From the NCBI GenBank assembly GCA_902802945.1, contig CADCOC010000034.1:1-41968 (forward strand): 41,968 nt of DNA, in the 5' to 3' direction. Of this stretch, positions 17,108 through 25,417 are shown one piece after another. Position 1 is the first letter of the stretch; every line of letters begins with the position of its first letter. Made by a program: the position numbers and the translations under genes. The DNA comes from an uncultured bacterium (GTDB taxonomy: Bacteria > Verrucomicrobiota > Kiritimatiellia > RFP12 > UBA1067). Below the pieces are notes generated by a model, which did not search any database, was not told the DNA's origin, and worked only from the letters and a program-made list of their open reading frames with translations.

Positions 17108-17163
17108 GGAATGTCACGGACTGGCAGCAGACTACATGATGCACACTGTAAAACTTGCGATTA

Positions 17164-17187
17164 TTTCAAAAAGTACACTTTATGGAA
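17164..17187. promoter_or_regulatory. 24-bp palindromic operator candidate, site 1
   Basis: Half-sites TTTCAAAAAGTA and CACTTTATGGAA match each other's complement at 18 of 24 positions. It lies 28 bp upstream of the -35 box of the toxin promoter. A second palindrome with the same consensus (half-site TTTCANAARGTR) covers the start of the gene at 18,670. Confidence 0.6.
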
Positions 17188-17214
17188 TAATCGCTGATTA
17201 TCTTGTTTTTACCA

Positions 17215-17243
17215 TTGCTCCGTCATAACAAATTTGGTATAAT
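17215..17243 (+). promoter_or_regulatory. Promoter of the toxin-antitoxin pair
   Basis: TTGCTC (17,215-17,220), a 17-bp spacer and a perfect TATAAT (17,238-17,243). The start of transcription should fall about 7 bases later, at or next to the toxin ATG (17,251), so the toxin message may have no leader. Confidence 0.7.
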
Positions 17244-17250
17244 CCGCGCC

Positions 17251-17604
17251 ATGGGCACATTAGAAGTGACATCAAAACCGCTTGTGATCCTGCACGGCGA
17301 AATCAAAACGCCTCCCCTTAGTGCTGCAGCACGACTAGAGGCGGGAATCAACTTGCGGAAACTTCAGCGCGGAATGACTCTAGCCATGCCGATTTCTCGT
17401 CCCATGCCGTCGATTGGCACTCGGTGCGCCGAGTTGCGCATCGTGGACGTGAATAAGACTTGGCGGATCATCTACCGCGTTGATGAAGACGCCATTCTCA
17501 TTGCCGAAGTTTTCGCAAAGAAGACCCAGGCAACACCCAAAACAGTCATCAAAGTCTGTAAACAAAGGTTGCGCGACTATGATGCAATTACCAAAGGAGC
17601 TTGA
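17251..17604 (+). CDS. RelE/HigB-type toxin, phage Gp49-like family
   Basis: A 117-aa protein. LRKLQRGMTLAMPISRPMPS, then CAELRIVDVNKTWRIIYRV and ILIAEVFAKKTQATPKTVI, match the Gp49-like/HigB fold: a basic mRNA interferase with an ELR motif, a YR motif and a KK-T-P segment. It would cut mRNA on the ribosome. The ATG at 17,251 is chosen because a promoter ends just before it; an earlier in-frame codon at 17,203 lies inside the promoter. Toxin-before-antitoxin order is typical of higBA pairs. The antitoxin ATG lies 2 bp after its stop. Confidence 0.85.
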   Translation: MGTLEVTSKPLVILHGEIKTPPLSAAARLEAGINLRKLQRGMTLAMPISRPMPSIGTRCAELRIVDVNKTWRIIYRVDEDAILIAEVFAKKTQATPKTVIKVCKQRLRDYDAITKGA

Positions 17605-17605
17605 A

Positions 17606-17929
17606 ATGACAGACGCAAAGAAAAAGATGTTAGCGGCAAAGGGCTACAAAGTCACCGATTCTGCGGAGTGGCTTGGACTTTCTCGTGAAGAGGCTCAGAT
17701 TGTGGATATGCGCGTGGCACTTGCGCAGGAACTCGAAAGGGTTCGCAAAGCCAAGGGCATAACGCAGGCAGAACTCGCCAAGCGCGTCGGGACGAAGCAG
17801 TCCGGCGTGGCACGGATGCTGAACAACCCGGACACCAGCACGATGGACAACCTGATCAAGGCGCTTATCGCCCTTGGTGAACCCATCAGCAAGATTGCTG
17901 CCTGCCTCTTGCTCTGTTCAAACAACTAA
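17606..17929 (+). CDS. XRE-family antitoxin
   Basis: A 107-aa protein with a helix-turn-helix at residues ~51-85 (GITQAELAKRVGTKQSGVAR), the antitoxin and likely repressor of the toxin just upstream. AAAGGAG lies 7 bases before the ATG. The N-terminal 45 residues (SAEWLGLSREEAQIVDMRVA) should clamp the toxin. The last residues (AACLLLCSNN) are hydrophobic and Cys-rich, unusual for the family. Confidence 0.85.
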   Translation: MTDAKKKMLAAKGYKVTDSAEWLGLSREEAQIVDMRVALAQELERVRKAKGITQAELAKRVGTKQSGVARMLNNPDTSTMDNLIKALIALGEPISKIAACLLLCSNN

Positions 17930-17958
17930 CCGCTAATGTCGGTAGATTTTCCACGGGC

Positions 17959-18567
17959 TTAAGTTGATCCTCTGCATTTCCGCCAGAAGGACGTAGGGGA
18001 CATCCCGCAAAGACGCGCGGCGGTCCGCACCGTAATCTCACGGCTGCGGTAACGCCGGACAACCTCATCAAAGCACGGCGGCGGGTCAATCATCGGCCGC
18101 CCGAACTTCACCCCGCGCGCCTGGGCGGCGGCGATTCCCTCGCGCTTGCGCGTGCGGATGTGTTCGCGCTCCGTCTCGGCGACGAACGAAAGTATCTGCA
18201 ACACCAGATCGGCGATGAACACGGCAAGCAGTCCACGCGCCGTGGTCGTGTCGAGAAGCGGCATGTCGAGGACGCGCACATGGACTTGCCGTACCTTCAC
18301 GAGCCGCCGCCATTCGGACAGAACCTCTTCGTAGTTTCGTCCAAATCTGTCGATGCTCGAAACGACAAGCAGGTCGCCGGGCTTGAGTTTCCTCACGAGC
18401 TTTTTCCACGCAGGTCTGTTGAAGTCTTTGCCGCTCTTGTGGTCGGTGAAGATGTTCTCCGACGTGACGCCCGCCGCCCGCAGGGCGACAAGCTGCCGAT
18501 CCTCGTTCTGGTCGTCCGTAGAGACTCGCGCGTAGCCGTAGATGTTTGCGATGAGGTCTGTTTCCAT
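17959..18567 (-). CDS. Serine recombinase (resolvase/invertase family)
   Basis: A 202-aa site-specific recombinase. IYGYARVSTDDQNEDRQ at residues 8-24 contains the catalytic Ser, HKSGKDFNRPAW near 43-54 and LVVSSIDRFGRNYEEV near 67-82 hold the conserved Asp and Arg residues, and the E helix (EREHIRTRKREGIAAAQARG) is present. A short C-terminal HTH (ITVRTAARLCGMSPTSFWRK) binds DNA. The ATG at 18,567 has AAAGG 8 bases ahead; an earlier codon at 18,618 has none. It diverges from the restriction locus. It may be an invertase or resolvase of a mobile element; no paired 26-bp inversion sites were found. Confidence 0.88.
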   Translation of the reverse strand: METDLIANIYGYARVSTDDQNEDRQLVALRAAGVTSENIFTDHKSGKDFNRPAWKKLVRKLKPGDLLVVSSIDRFGRNYEEVLSEWRRLVKVRQVHVRVLDMPLLDTTTARGLLAVFIADLVLQILSFVAETEREHIRTRKREGIAAAQARGVKFGRPMIDPPPCFDEVVRRYRSREITVRTAARLCGMSPTSFWRKCRGST

Positions 18568-18613
18568 GATGAACCTTTCAGTTTGAGATTTTTTGCTGAA
18601 GCGCAGATTTTGC

Positions 18614-18642
18614 CACAACGGACGCCTCCGTTGTGATATAAT
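18614..18642 (+). promoter_or_regulatory. Inverted repeat and -10 box of the restriction-locus promoter
   Basis: CACAACGGA (18,614-18,622), loop CGCC, TCCGTTGTG (18,627-18,635) is a perfect 9-bp inverted repeat. It fills the -35 and spacer positions of a TATAAT box at 18,637-18,642. No good -35 hexamer is present, so the promoter may need an activator or be blocked by a repressor here. The divergent recombinase lies 47 bp to the left. Confidence 0.6.
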
Positions 18643-18651
18643 TTTGGCTCA

Positions 18652-18675
18652 TTTCAAAAGGTGTACTTTGTGAAA
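18652..18675. promoter_or_regulatory. 24-bp palindromic operator candidate, site 2
   Basis: Half-sites TTTCAAAAGGTG and TACTTTGTGAAA match each other's complement at 18 of 24 positions, like site 1 at 17,164. It covers the ribosome site and GTG start of the methylase-like gene and lies just after its predicted transcript start (~18,649). Confidence 0.6.
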
Positions 18676-19884
18676 CGACAAGCTGCCACAAAAAAGACAA
18701 CACTTCCACCGCCAGACGGCGGTGGTGCGGCGGCAGAATCTAATGCGGTAGATGTCAGCGAACAGGAATTGCTGGAGCGGCACCCCGAGGTGTTGCGGGC
18801 TTTGCTGAAGGATCATGCCCGGACGGCGTATGAGGTTGAAAAGGCCAAGAAAGAGGGACAGCAGCCTGCGAAAGACCAATGGAACATCATCTGGGGGACA
18901 AACAACTATCTGGGTTTGGGTGAAGTCGGCTTTGGCGAAGAGGACGAGATCACGGAAGAAAAGATCACGGGGAAGAATCGCTTGCTCGTTCGTCCGCGTG
19001 CGGTCAAGGAAAAGGAAATCCAGCGGCAGCGCGTGCGGGACATGGCGGAGGTGTTCACTCCGGCATGGGTGTGTAACGCGCAGAACAACCTTGTCGATGA
19101 AGCCTGGTTCGGACACCCCGATGCGTTCAACCACGAATATGTGGACAAGGAGGGCGTGCACCGCTGGACGGCAACAGAAGGCAAGATCGCCTTTGACGAA
19201 GAACCGTCGCCCAAGTCGAAGAGGTCGTGGAAGGATTACGTTCGGGATGTTCGACTTGAAATCACCTGTGGAGAGGCGCCATATCTCGTTAGTCGGTACG
19301 ACAGCGTGACAGGTTTGCCGGAACCTGACCTGAACCACCGCGTGGGCTTTTTGGATCGTAAGTTGCGCGTCGTCTCGGAGAACACTCAAAAAAGCGATGA
19401 GTGGCTTGAATGGGCGCAGGAAGCTGTAAAGTCCGTCTACGGATTCGAATGGCAGGGCGACAACCTGCTGCTGGCGCGAGAGGCGGTTCTCTTTACCGTC
19501 ATCGACTACTACAGAGAAAAGTTCAAGCGAGAGCTTCAGGAGAAGTCCATGAAGTCTTTCGCCGACATCATCTCGTGGAATCTCTGGCAGATGGATGGGT
19601 TGAAGATGGTGATCCCGTACAGTTGCCACGAGGAGACAGCGGCACAGATGGAGCTTTTCGCTGAACCGGAAAAGAAGGAATGTCCCGCCTGCGCCAAAGG
19701 TTTGATGACGGGACACAACGGGATAAAATGCATTTTGCGCGACTGGACGAAAAAGGGCGACGCGCAGAAAATCCAATTTGAAACGCTTGTCAAGGAAGGC
19801 GATGGTAAGGCGGGCACCCCGCGCCCGCCGATGGACGATGCATTTAGCGGCGGTCGCGGGGCGACCGCCCTACCAGGGATCTGA
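18670..19884 (+). CDS. Restriction-system methylase-like subunit (subunit M family)
   Basis: About 404 aa. RDMAEVFTPAWVCNAQNNLVD near residue 121 and LEITCGEAPYLVSRYD near 195 resemble N6-adenine methylase motif X and motif I. SVYGFEWQGDNLLLARE and IISWNLWQMDGLKMVIPYSC are conserved in proteins annotated as restriction endonuclease subunit M beside helicase-methylase fusions. I see no NPPY motif, so catalysis by itself is doubtful and a role as partner of the next protein is more likely. A Cys-rich segment (CPACAKG...C) lies near residue 337. GTG 18,670 is preferred because AAAAGG lies 8 bases ahead; GTG 18,661 overlaps that site. The last ~30 residues come from two palindromic elements that also supply the stop region. 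It starts a 15-kb co-directional gene set. Confidence 0.65.
   Translation: MKRQAATKKTTLPPPDGGGAAAESNAVDVSEQELLERHPEVLRALLKDHARTAYEVEKAKKEGQQPAKDQWNIIWGTNNYLGLGEVGFGEEDEITEEKITGKNRLLVRPRAVKEKEIQRQRVRDMAEVFTPAWVCNAQNNLVDEAWFGHPDAFNHEYVDKEGVHRWTATEGKIAFDEEPSPKSKRSWKDYVRDVRLEITCGEAPYLVSRYDSVTGLPEPDLNHRVGFLDRKLRVVSENTQKSDEWLEWAQEAVKSVYGFEWQGDNLLLAREAVLFTVIDYYREKFKRELQEKSMKSFADIISWNLWQMDGLKMVIPYSCHEETAAQMELFAEPEKKECPACAKGLMTGHNGIKCILRDWTKKGDAQKIQFETLVKEGDGKAGTPRPPMDDAFSGGRGATALPGI
19804..19874. repeat. Pair of G+C-rich palindromic elements forming the 3' end of the subunit M gene
   Basis: 19,804-19,829 is the inverted form (GGTAAGGCGGGCACC...GCCCGCC, read GKAGTPRPP). 19,847-19,874 is the forward form (GCGGCGGTCGCGGGGC...CCTACC, read SGGRGATALP). 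The gene stops 9 bp after the second. Confidence 0.85.
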
Positions 19885-19898
19885 AAGAGGAGGTCAAG

Positions 19899-22800
19899 AT
19901 GGCGATATACGAAGTGTACACGGAAAGCAAGAAGGCCGCAACCGACGGTAAGATCGAGCTGCGCGACGAGCAGAAGGAAGCCGTCGCTAAGGCAAAGTAC
20001 GCCTTTGAGGCGGAGTTTACGGCGAAGCGTCCATTCCACAAGTTCCTGTGGAACGCCAAGATGCGTTTTGGCAAGACGCTCTGCGCCATGCAGCTGGCGA
20101 AGGAGAGGGGCTTCAAGCGGACGTTGATCGTGACGCACCGTCCCGTAGTCAACCAAAGCTGGAAGGAGGATTTCAAGAAAATCTTCCAGGATGATCCCAA
20201 CTGGCGATACGGTACGAAGTTTGAAGATCATCAAGACGGAAGTTTCGCTGAACTGGAGATGTTTGCCGGCGACGCTTTGAGTCGCCGTTGCAAAGACCAC
20301 CACTATGTGTTTTTCGTGTCCATGCAGTATATCAGGTTGTCCAGCCTCATCAAGGAGGACGGCGATAACGATCCCTTGAAAAAGAAGATACTCAACACCG
20401 ACTGGGACCTGGTCGTCGTCGACGAGGCACACGAAGGGACTCTGACGGTATTGGGCAGCCGTGTGGTCGCAAAGTTGAGCCGGCCCGGTACGTGCGTCCT
20501 CCATCTTTCCGGTACGCCGTTCAACCTGTACGAAGACTTCGCCCCGGAAGAGATATTCACCTGGGACTATATTGCGGAGCAGAAGGCGAAACGGGAATGG
20601 GAGGTGAAATATCCCATGCTGCCGAATCCCTACGCCGAGTTGCCCGTGATGAAGATATTTACATACGATCTCGGAAAGTTGGTCAAGGGCGAAGGTCTCA
20701 TCAAGGAGAACGCAGGGTTCATGTTCACGGAGTTTTTCCGCACATGGACTGGTCACGCCAAAGTTGACGGCGCAGCGATGCCCGCCGGTGCGAAGGGCAA
20801 ATTCGTCCATGAACAGAGCGTCAGGGAATTCCTCGACCTGCTGTGCAAGAAGGACGAGACGAGCAACTATCCGTTCTCGACGGACGAATACCGCAAGAAC
20901 TTCAAACATACGCTGTGGGTTGTGCCGGGTGTCGCGGCGGCGAAGGCTCTTGAGAGTCTGCTCAAGTGCCATGCCGTTTTCAAGAAGTTTCATGTAATCA
21001 ACGTGGCCGGCGAGTCCGATGACGACGTAGAAGATGACAACGCACTGACGCGTGTCCTGAACGTAATCGGGGAAAAGCCAGAACTCAAATACACCATTAC
21101 CATCTCATGCGGACGTCTCACGACCGGTACGACGGTGCGCCCCTGGACGGCCGTGTTCTACATGAAGGGCTCCGAAAACACGAACGCCGCCACCTACATG
21201 CAGACGATCTTCCGCGTCCAGACGCCGTACCACACGAACGACGGGCGGATGAAGGCGGAGGCGTATGTGTTCGATTTCGCGCCGGATCGTTCAATCAAGA
21301 TGCTCGCCGAGACGGCGCGGTTCTTCGCCAAGACGAAGGGGAAGGACAAGCTCGAAAAGAGCTCCGTCGCGAACAAGCGCGAACTAGACGCCATGAAGGA
21401 GCTTCTTGATTTCTGCCCCGTCATTTCGTACGAGGGCGGACAGATGAAGGCGCTCAAGGACGAGAACGCGCTCTTCGCGAAACTCTCGGAAGCCAAGATC
21501 GACCGCGTGGTCCAGCGCGGCTTCGACGACGTCGCCCTCTATAACGTTGAGGAGCTCCTTAAGAAAGACCCTGAATCAATCAACAGGTTGTTGGGCATCC
21601 TTGGTCGCACGCCCGGGACGCGCGAGGCGCAGAAGATCGATCTGAGCAAGGCGGGCTTGAAGGGAAAAACACCCAAGGGGACGAAGGACGACGAAAAGGG
21701 CAAAGAAGGTGAAGGCGATGACGACGAGACGAAGAAGGCGAAGGCGGCGGCCCGCAAGGAGCGCGACAACCGCATCGCTATCCTGCGCGGCGTCTCGCTC
21801 AGAATCCCGCTCCTGATGTTCGGTGCGGAGGTGTCGAACGAGGAAACGGACGTGACAGTGGACAACTTCGCGGGCCTGATCGACGATGCCTCTTGGACGG
21901 AGTTCATGCCGCGTGGATTCACGAAGAAAGACTTCAAGGAGATCAAGTCCTGCTACGATCAGGTCGTGTTCAACAAGTCGTGGCAAGAATACCGCCAACT
22001 TGCACGTGCAGCAGATTCGATGATGATTGAAGAGCGCATCAAGGCGATCACGACGATCTTCAGTTATTTCCACAATCCCGACAAGGAGACGGTGCTGACG
22101 CCTTGGCGCGTCGTGAACATGCACATGTCGGACACAATCGGCGGCTGGTGCTTCTACAACGAGCAGTTTGACGGACCCAACCTTGACAAAGACGGGAACG
22201 AGACACCGCAGCCGCGCTGGGTCGAACAGAAGGGCGTGACGAAAGACATCTTCTGCCAGGCGGACGAGAACGGCGATACGCCGGTCAGAGTGCTGGAAAT
22301 CAACTCGAAGACGGGACTCTACCCCCTCTACGTCACCTATTCGCTCTACCGCAGCATCTTGCCGATCTGGAAGGAAGTGAAGGGCGAAAACGGCGTTCTT
22401 TCGCTCCAGGAAGAACAGGCGCTCTGGGACAAGATCCTGCAAGAGAACATTTTCGTCATCTGCAACACGCCCATGGCAGCGCGAATCACGGAGCGGACAC
22501 TTCGTGGATTCCGCAAGGTGAAGGGAATGCACATCAAGGACGAGAAACTCGTCGAGCAGGCGACGACAGATCAAGATGCGCTCGTCAAGAAACTCAACAG
22601 TGAAAAGTTTTGGTTTGGGAAAGGAACAGACGAAATGAAGTTTAACGCGATTGTCGGCAATCCGCCGTATCAAAAGAAAGGCATTAACGTAGGCAACCGA
22701 GATAATCCCGTGTATCATCTGTTCATTGACGTTGCCTATTCGCTTGCCCCAAAAGCTACGCTCATTACACCTGGACGCTTTCTCTTTGGCGCAGGACAGA

Positions 22801-23636
22801 CGCCTAAGGCATGGAACCAGAAAATGCTTGAAGACCCACATCTCAAGGTTGTATGCTACTGGCAGAAATCGGATTACGTGTTTCCCAATGTCGATATCAA
22901 GGGTGGCGTGGCCATCACTTATCACGACATGGATACTGATTTCGGAAAGATTGGTATGTTTACCACATTCCCGGAACTCAATTCGATCCTTCGTAAAGTA
23001 CGAGCAGTCGAAGGAGATAGGCCAATGTTGGATTCTATTATTTCTCCGAGGGGACATTTCCGTTTCTCGCAAAAAGCGTTTGCCGAACATCCAGAGATTC
23101 CGAGTGCTGTTGGAGAAGGTACAGGCAATATGATAGCACCTAATGCTTTCGACAAACTGCCGCAAATCTTCCGTAAAATGCGTCCTGCTAAAGGCGACTA
23201 TATTGAAGTGGTTGGGCGAGTCGGAAATGAGCGCGTTTCTCGTTTCCTCCGGCATGACTATATTGAAGAAAATGAATATCTTAACTGCTACAAGGTATTT
23301 GTTCCGAAGGCCAATGGTACAGGTGCTATTGGGGAAGTCTTAAGTACGCCGATGATCGGCGAGCCGATGATCGGCTCGACCGACACTTTTATAAGCGTCG
23401 GTCGGTTCTCCACCTCTGTTGAGGCGGAGAACTGTATGAGTTACATCAAAACCAAGTTCGCCCGAACCATGCTCGGCATTCTCAAGGTTACACAAGACAA
23501 TCCGAGATCGACATGGCGTTGTGTTCCGCTACAAGATTTCTCTAAGCCGTGGACAGATAAAAAGCTCTACAAGAAGTACAAGCTGTCAGACCCTGAAATC
23601 AGGTTCATCGATAAGATGATCGCGCCGATGGAGTAA
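19899..23636 (+). CDS. SF2 helicase fused to Eco57I-type N6-adenine methylase
   Basis: A 1,245-aa protein. The N-terminal helicase has NAKMRFGKTLCAMQ (Walker A, ~50), VVVDEAHEGT (DEAH, ~174), HLSGTPFNLY (~202) and YMQTIFRVQTPY (motif VI, ~430). A charged linker lies at ~585-625. The C-terminal methylase has VLEINSKTGLYPL (motif I-like, ~800) and FNAIVGNPPYQ (motif IV, ~917), followed by ITPGRFLFGAGQTPKAW and a target-recognition-like tail. This helicase-plus-methylase build resembles single-chain type I-like (type ISP) enzymes. I see no clear PD-(D/E)XK nuclease at the N-terminus, so cutting may be done by the HNH or DUF1524 proteins downstream. AGAGGAGG lies before the ATG; the gap from the subunit M gene is 14 bp. 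Confidence 0.85.
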   Translation: MAIYEVYTESKKAATDGKIELRDEQKEAVAKAKYAFEAEFTAKRPFHKFLWNAKMRFGKTLCAMQLAKERGFKRTLIVTHRPVVNQSWKEDFKKIFQDDPNWRYGTKFEDHQDGSFAELEMFAGDALSRRCKDHHYVFFVSMQYIRLSSLIKEDGDNDPLKKKILNTDWDLVVVDEAHEGTLTVLGSRVVAKLSRPGTCVLHLSGTPFNLYEDFAPEEIFTWDYIAEQKAKREWEVKYPMLPNPYAELPVMKIFTYDLGKLVKGEGLIKENAGFMFTEFFRTWTGHAKVDGAAMPAGAKGKFVHEQSVREFLDLLCKKDETSNYPFSTDEYRKNFKHTLWVVPGVAAAKALESLLKCHAVFKKFHVINVAGESDDDVEDDNALTRVLNVIGEKPELKYTITISCGRLTTGTTVRPWTAVFYMKGSENTNAATYMQTIFRVQTPYHTNDGRMKAEAYVFDFAPDRSIKMLAETARFFAKTKGKDKLEKSSVANKRELDAMKELLDFCPVISYEGGQMKALKDENALFAKLSEAKIDRVVQRGFDDVALYNVEELLKKDPESINRLLGILGRTPGTREAQKIDLSKAGLKGKTPKGTKDDEKGKEGEGDDDETKKAKAAARKERDNRIAILRGVSLRIPLLMFGAEVSNEETDVTVDNFAGLIDDASWTEFMPRGFTKKDFKEIKSCYDQVVFNKSWQEYRQLARAADSMMIEERIKAITTIFSYFHNPDKETVLTPWRVVNMHMSDTIGGWCFYNEQFDGPNLDKDGNETPQPRWVEQKGVTKDIFCQADENGDTPVRVLEINSKTGLYPLYVTYSLYRSILPIWKEVKGENGVLSLQEEQALWDKILQENIFVICNTPMAARITERTLRGFRKVKGMHIKDEKLVEQATTDQDALVKKLNSEKFWFGKGTDEMKFNAIVGNPPYQKKGINVGNRDNPVYHLFIDVAYSLAPKATLITPGRFLFGAGQTPKAWNQKMLEDPHLKVVCYWQKSDYVFPNVDIKGGVAITYHDMDTDFGKIGMFTTFPELNSILRKVRAVEGDRPMLDSIISPRGHFRFSQKAFAEHPEIPSAVGEGTGNMIAPNAFDKLPQIFRKMRPAKGDYIEVVGRVGNERVSRFLRHDYIEENEYLNCYKVFVPKANGTGAIGEVLSTPMIGEPMIGSTDTFISVGRFSTSVEAENCMSYIKTKFARTMLGILKVTQDNPRSTWRCVPLQDFSKPWTDKKLYKKYKLSDPEIRFIDKMIAPME
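23347..23378. repeat. Two overlapping palindromes within the helicase-methylase gene
   Basis: CGCCGATGATCGGCG (23,347-23,361) overlaps CGAGCCGAT-G-ATCGGCTCG (23,360-23,378). They encode PMIGEPMIGS in the methylase tail. Similar to the 14,410 hairpin, so possibly another palindromic repeat family. Confidence 0.6.
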
Positions 23637-23690
23637 ACTAGGTTGGATTAATTAACAGGTAGAGGCAAAGACCACAAGGAGGATGCTGAG

Positions 23691-25415
23691 ATGTCCGCAG
23701 AAATCAAGATCGATAAACGCAGTGTCAAAATGTTTCTCAAAAACGAGGACGAGCCGATTTGCGAAGGTTTTCTTATTCCCGCCTACCAGCGTCCGTATGC
23801 ATGGGGGGAGGATCAAGTCATCACATTGTTCGATGACATCTGGGAGTTCGCCATTGATGAGGGCGGGTTCAAAAACAAGAATGCGACATACTTCTTGGGC
23901 AGTATTGTTCTCTACAAAAACGAGAAGCGTAAGGTTCTCGAGATAATTGATGGACAGCAACGCATGACGTCGTTTTGCCTCCTTCTTCGTGCATGTTACA
24001 CGAAGCTGGAACATGAAGATGACGATCAGGCGAAGCATCTCTGCCATCAGATCGAAGAAGCGCTCTGGACACAAGATATCGAGACAGGAAAAGTTGACAA
24101 AAAACAACCACGGTTCACTTCTGATGTAATCTCCGACGAGGGAAACAAGATTATTTCAGCGATACTTTCGACAGGCGTTGCATCTGACAAGGCAAGGGAT
24201 CGATATTCCTTGAACTATCGAAAATTCCAGGAGCTGATCGAGCGGAATGCGAAAGCCCATCCCTTGTGCCTTGGGAATTTTATTCATGCAGTATTGAACC
24301 AGGCAATCGTTCTGCCTATCACGGCTGCGACACAGGATACGGCGCTTACGATCTTCTCAACGCTGAACAACCGTGGGCTTCCGTTGTCCGACGCAGACAT
24401 CTTCAAGGCTAACCTCTACAGCCAACAGGGTAATGACCCGAATGCCTGTGGCGCATTCATCAAATTGTGGCAGGCACTGGAAGAACGCGCCGAACGCGTG
24501 AGCGAGACGATGCAATCGCTCTTCAATTACGCAATGTTTGTCTTACGCGCCCGCAGCGGCGATCACAAGACCACGACTCCTGGTGTCCGGAAGTATTTTC
24601 TTGATGAGAAAATGAAAATGATTTACACGCCTGGGCTGCTTGACTTGATCGGGAGTATTCTTGACCTGTGTGAAGTTACCAACAAGTGGATCAAACACGA
24701 GGACGAGCCGTGGACTGCCGATGTGGGGATTTTAAAACAGCTGGACATCCTCAAGGCATATCCGAATGAGTTCTGGAAGTATCCTGTAATCATGTTCTAT
24801 GTCACGCACAATAAAAATGCAGAATTCCAGACTGCCTTCCAGGCTTTCTTAAAACGCCTAACGGCGCTCCTTGTCTTGCGGTACATCAAGTCCCCCACTG
24901 TCAATGCGATCAAGGGCGATGTGCTCAAACTTAACGAGGCGATCAAGGATTCCATAAGACCCTCGTTCCCAGAGCCGGACACGAAAGATATCAACAGTCC
25001 AGAACTGGTCCAGCAACTAATTGAACCACACCCCAAGATCGTGCGTATGCTCTTGAAGATGCTAGCCTATCAGAAGCAGAACGAACTGCTTCCTGCCGAC
25101 TGGGAAATTGAGCATATATTGCCGCAAAAGTGGGAAAAGGGCTACTTCAAGGCAAGCGACGAAGAGGTGCGGAAGAAGGTCGAACACCTCGGCAATAAAA
25201 TGCCGCTTGAGAAGTTGAATAACATAAGGGCATCGAATGGATTCTTCTCTAAGAAGTTGGAAGAGTACAAGACCTCGAAGATTGCGCTAGTAAAGGATGT
25301 CATGTTTTACCAGAAATGGGGCCTTGATGAGATTGGAATCCGCGATGTGCGCGTAGCCGATGATGTGATAAATTCTTTCAAGGCTTGGGTTACGGAGTAC
25401 GCAAAAGGGGGCTGA
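23691..25415 (+). CDS. GmrSD-type DUF262/DUF1524 restriction protein
   Basis: A 574-aa protein. The N-terminal DUF262 half has IPAYQRPYAW near residue 28 and IIDGQQRMTSFCLL near 85, a ParB/Srx-like NTPase-type fold. The C-terminal DUF1524 half has WEIEHILPQKW near 472 and HLGNKMPLEKLNN near 500, an HNH-type nuclease. Fused proteins of this type restrict phages with modified DNA (GmrSD, glucosylated hydroxymethylcytosine) or act in phosphorothioate-based defense (SspE). AAGGAGG lies before the ATG and the gap to the helicase-methylase is 54 bp, so it is probably in the same transcript. The base composition is lower in G+C than the neighbours on both sides, which suggests separate recent acquisition. 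Confidence 0.85.
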   Translation: MSAEIKIDKRSVKMFLKNEDEPICEGFLIPAYQRPYAWGEDQVITLFDDIWEFAIDEGGFKNKNATYFLGSIVLYKNEKRKVLEIIDGQQRMTSFCLLLRACYTKLEHEDDDQAKHLCHQIEEALWTQDIETGKVDKKQPRFTSDVISDEGNKIISAILSTGVASDKARDRYSLNYRKFQELIERNAKAHPLCLGNFIHAVLNQAIVLPITAATQDTALTIFSTLNNRGLPLSDADIFKANLYSQQGNDPNACGAFIKLWQALEERAERVSETMQSLFNYAMFVLRARSGDHKTTTPGVRKYFLDEKMKMIYTPGLLDLIGSILDLCEVTNKWIKHEDEPWTADVGILKQLDILKAYPNEFWKYPVIMFYVTHNKNAEFQTAFQAFLKRLTALLVLRYIKSPTVNAIKGDVLKLNEAIKDSIRPSFPEPDTKDINSPELVQQLIEPHPKIVRMLLKMLAYQKQNELLPADWEIEHILPQKWEKGYFKASDEEVRKKVEHLGNKMPLEKLNNIRASNGFFSKKLEEYKTSKIALVKDVMFYQKWGLDEIGIRDVRVADDVINSFKAWVTEYAKGG

Positions 25416-25417
25416 TA

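Noticed and set aside
17959..18675. Invertible promoter controlled by the serine recombinase
   Set aside because: No pair of ~26-bp inverted sites flanks the promoter; the 9-bp inverted repeat alone is too short and too close.
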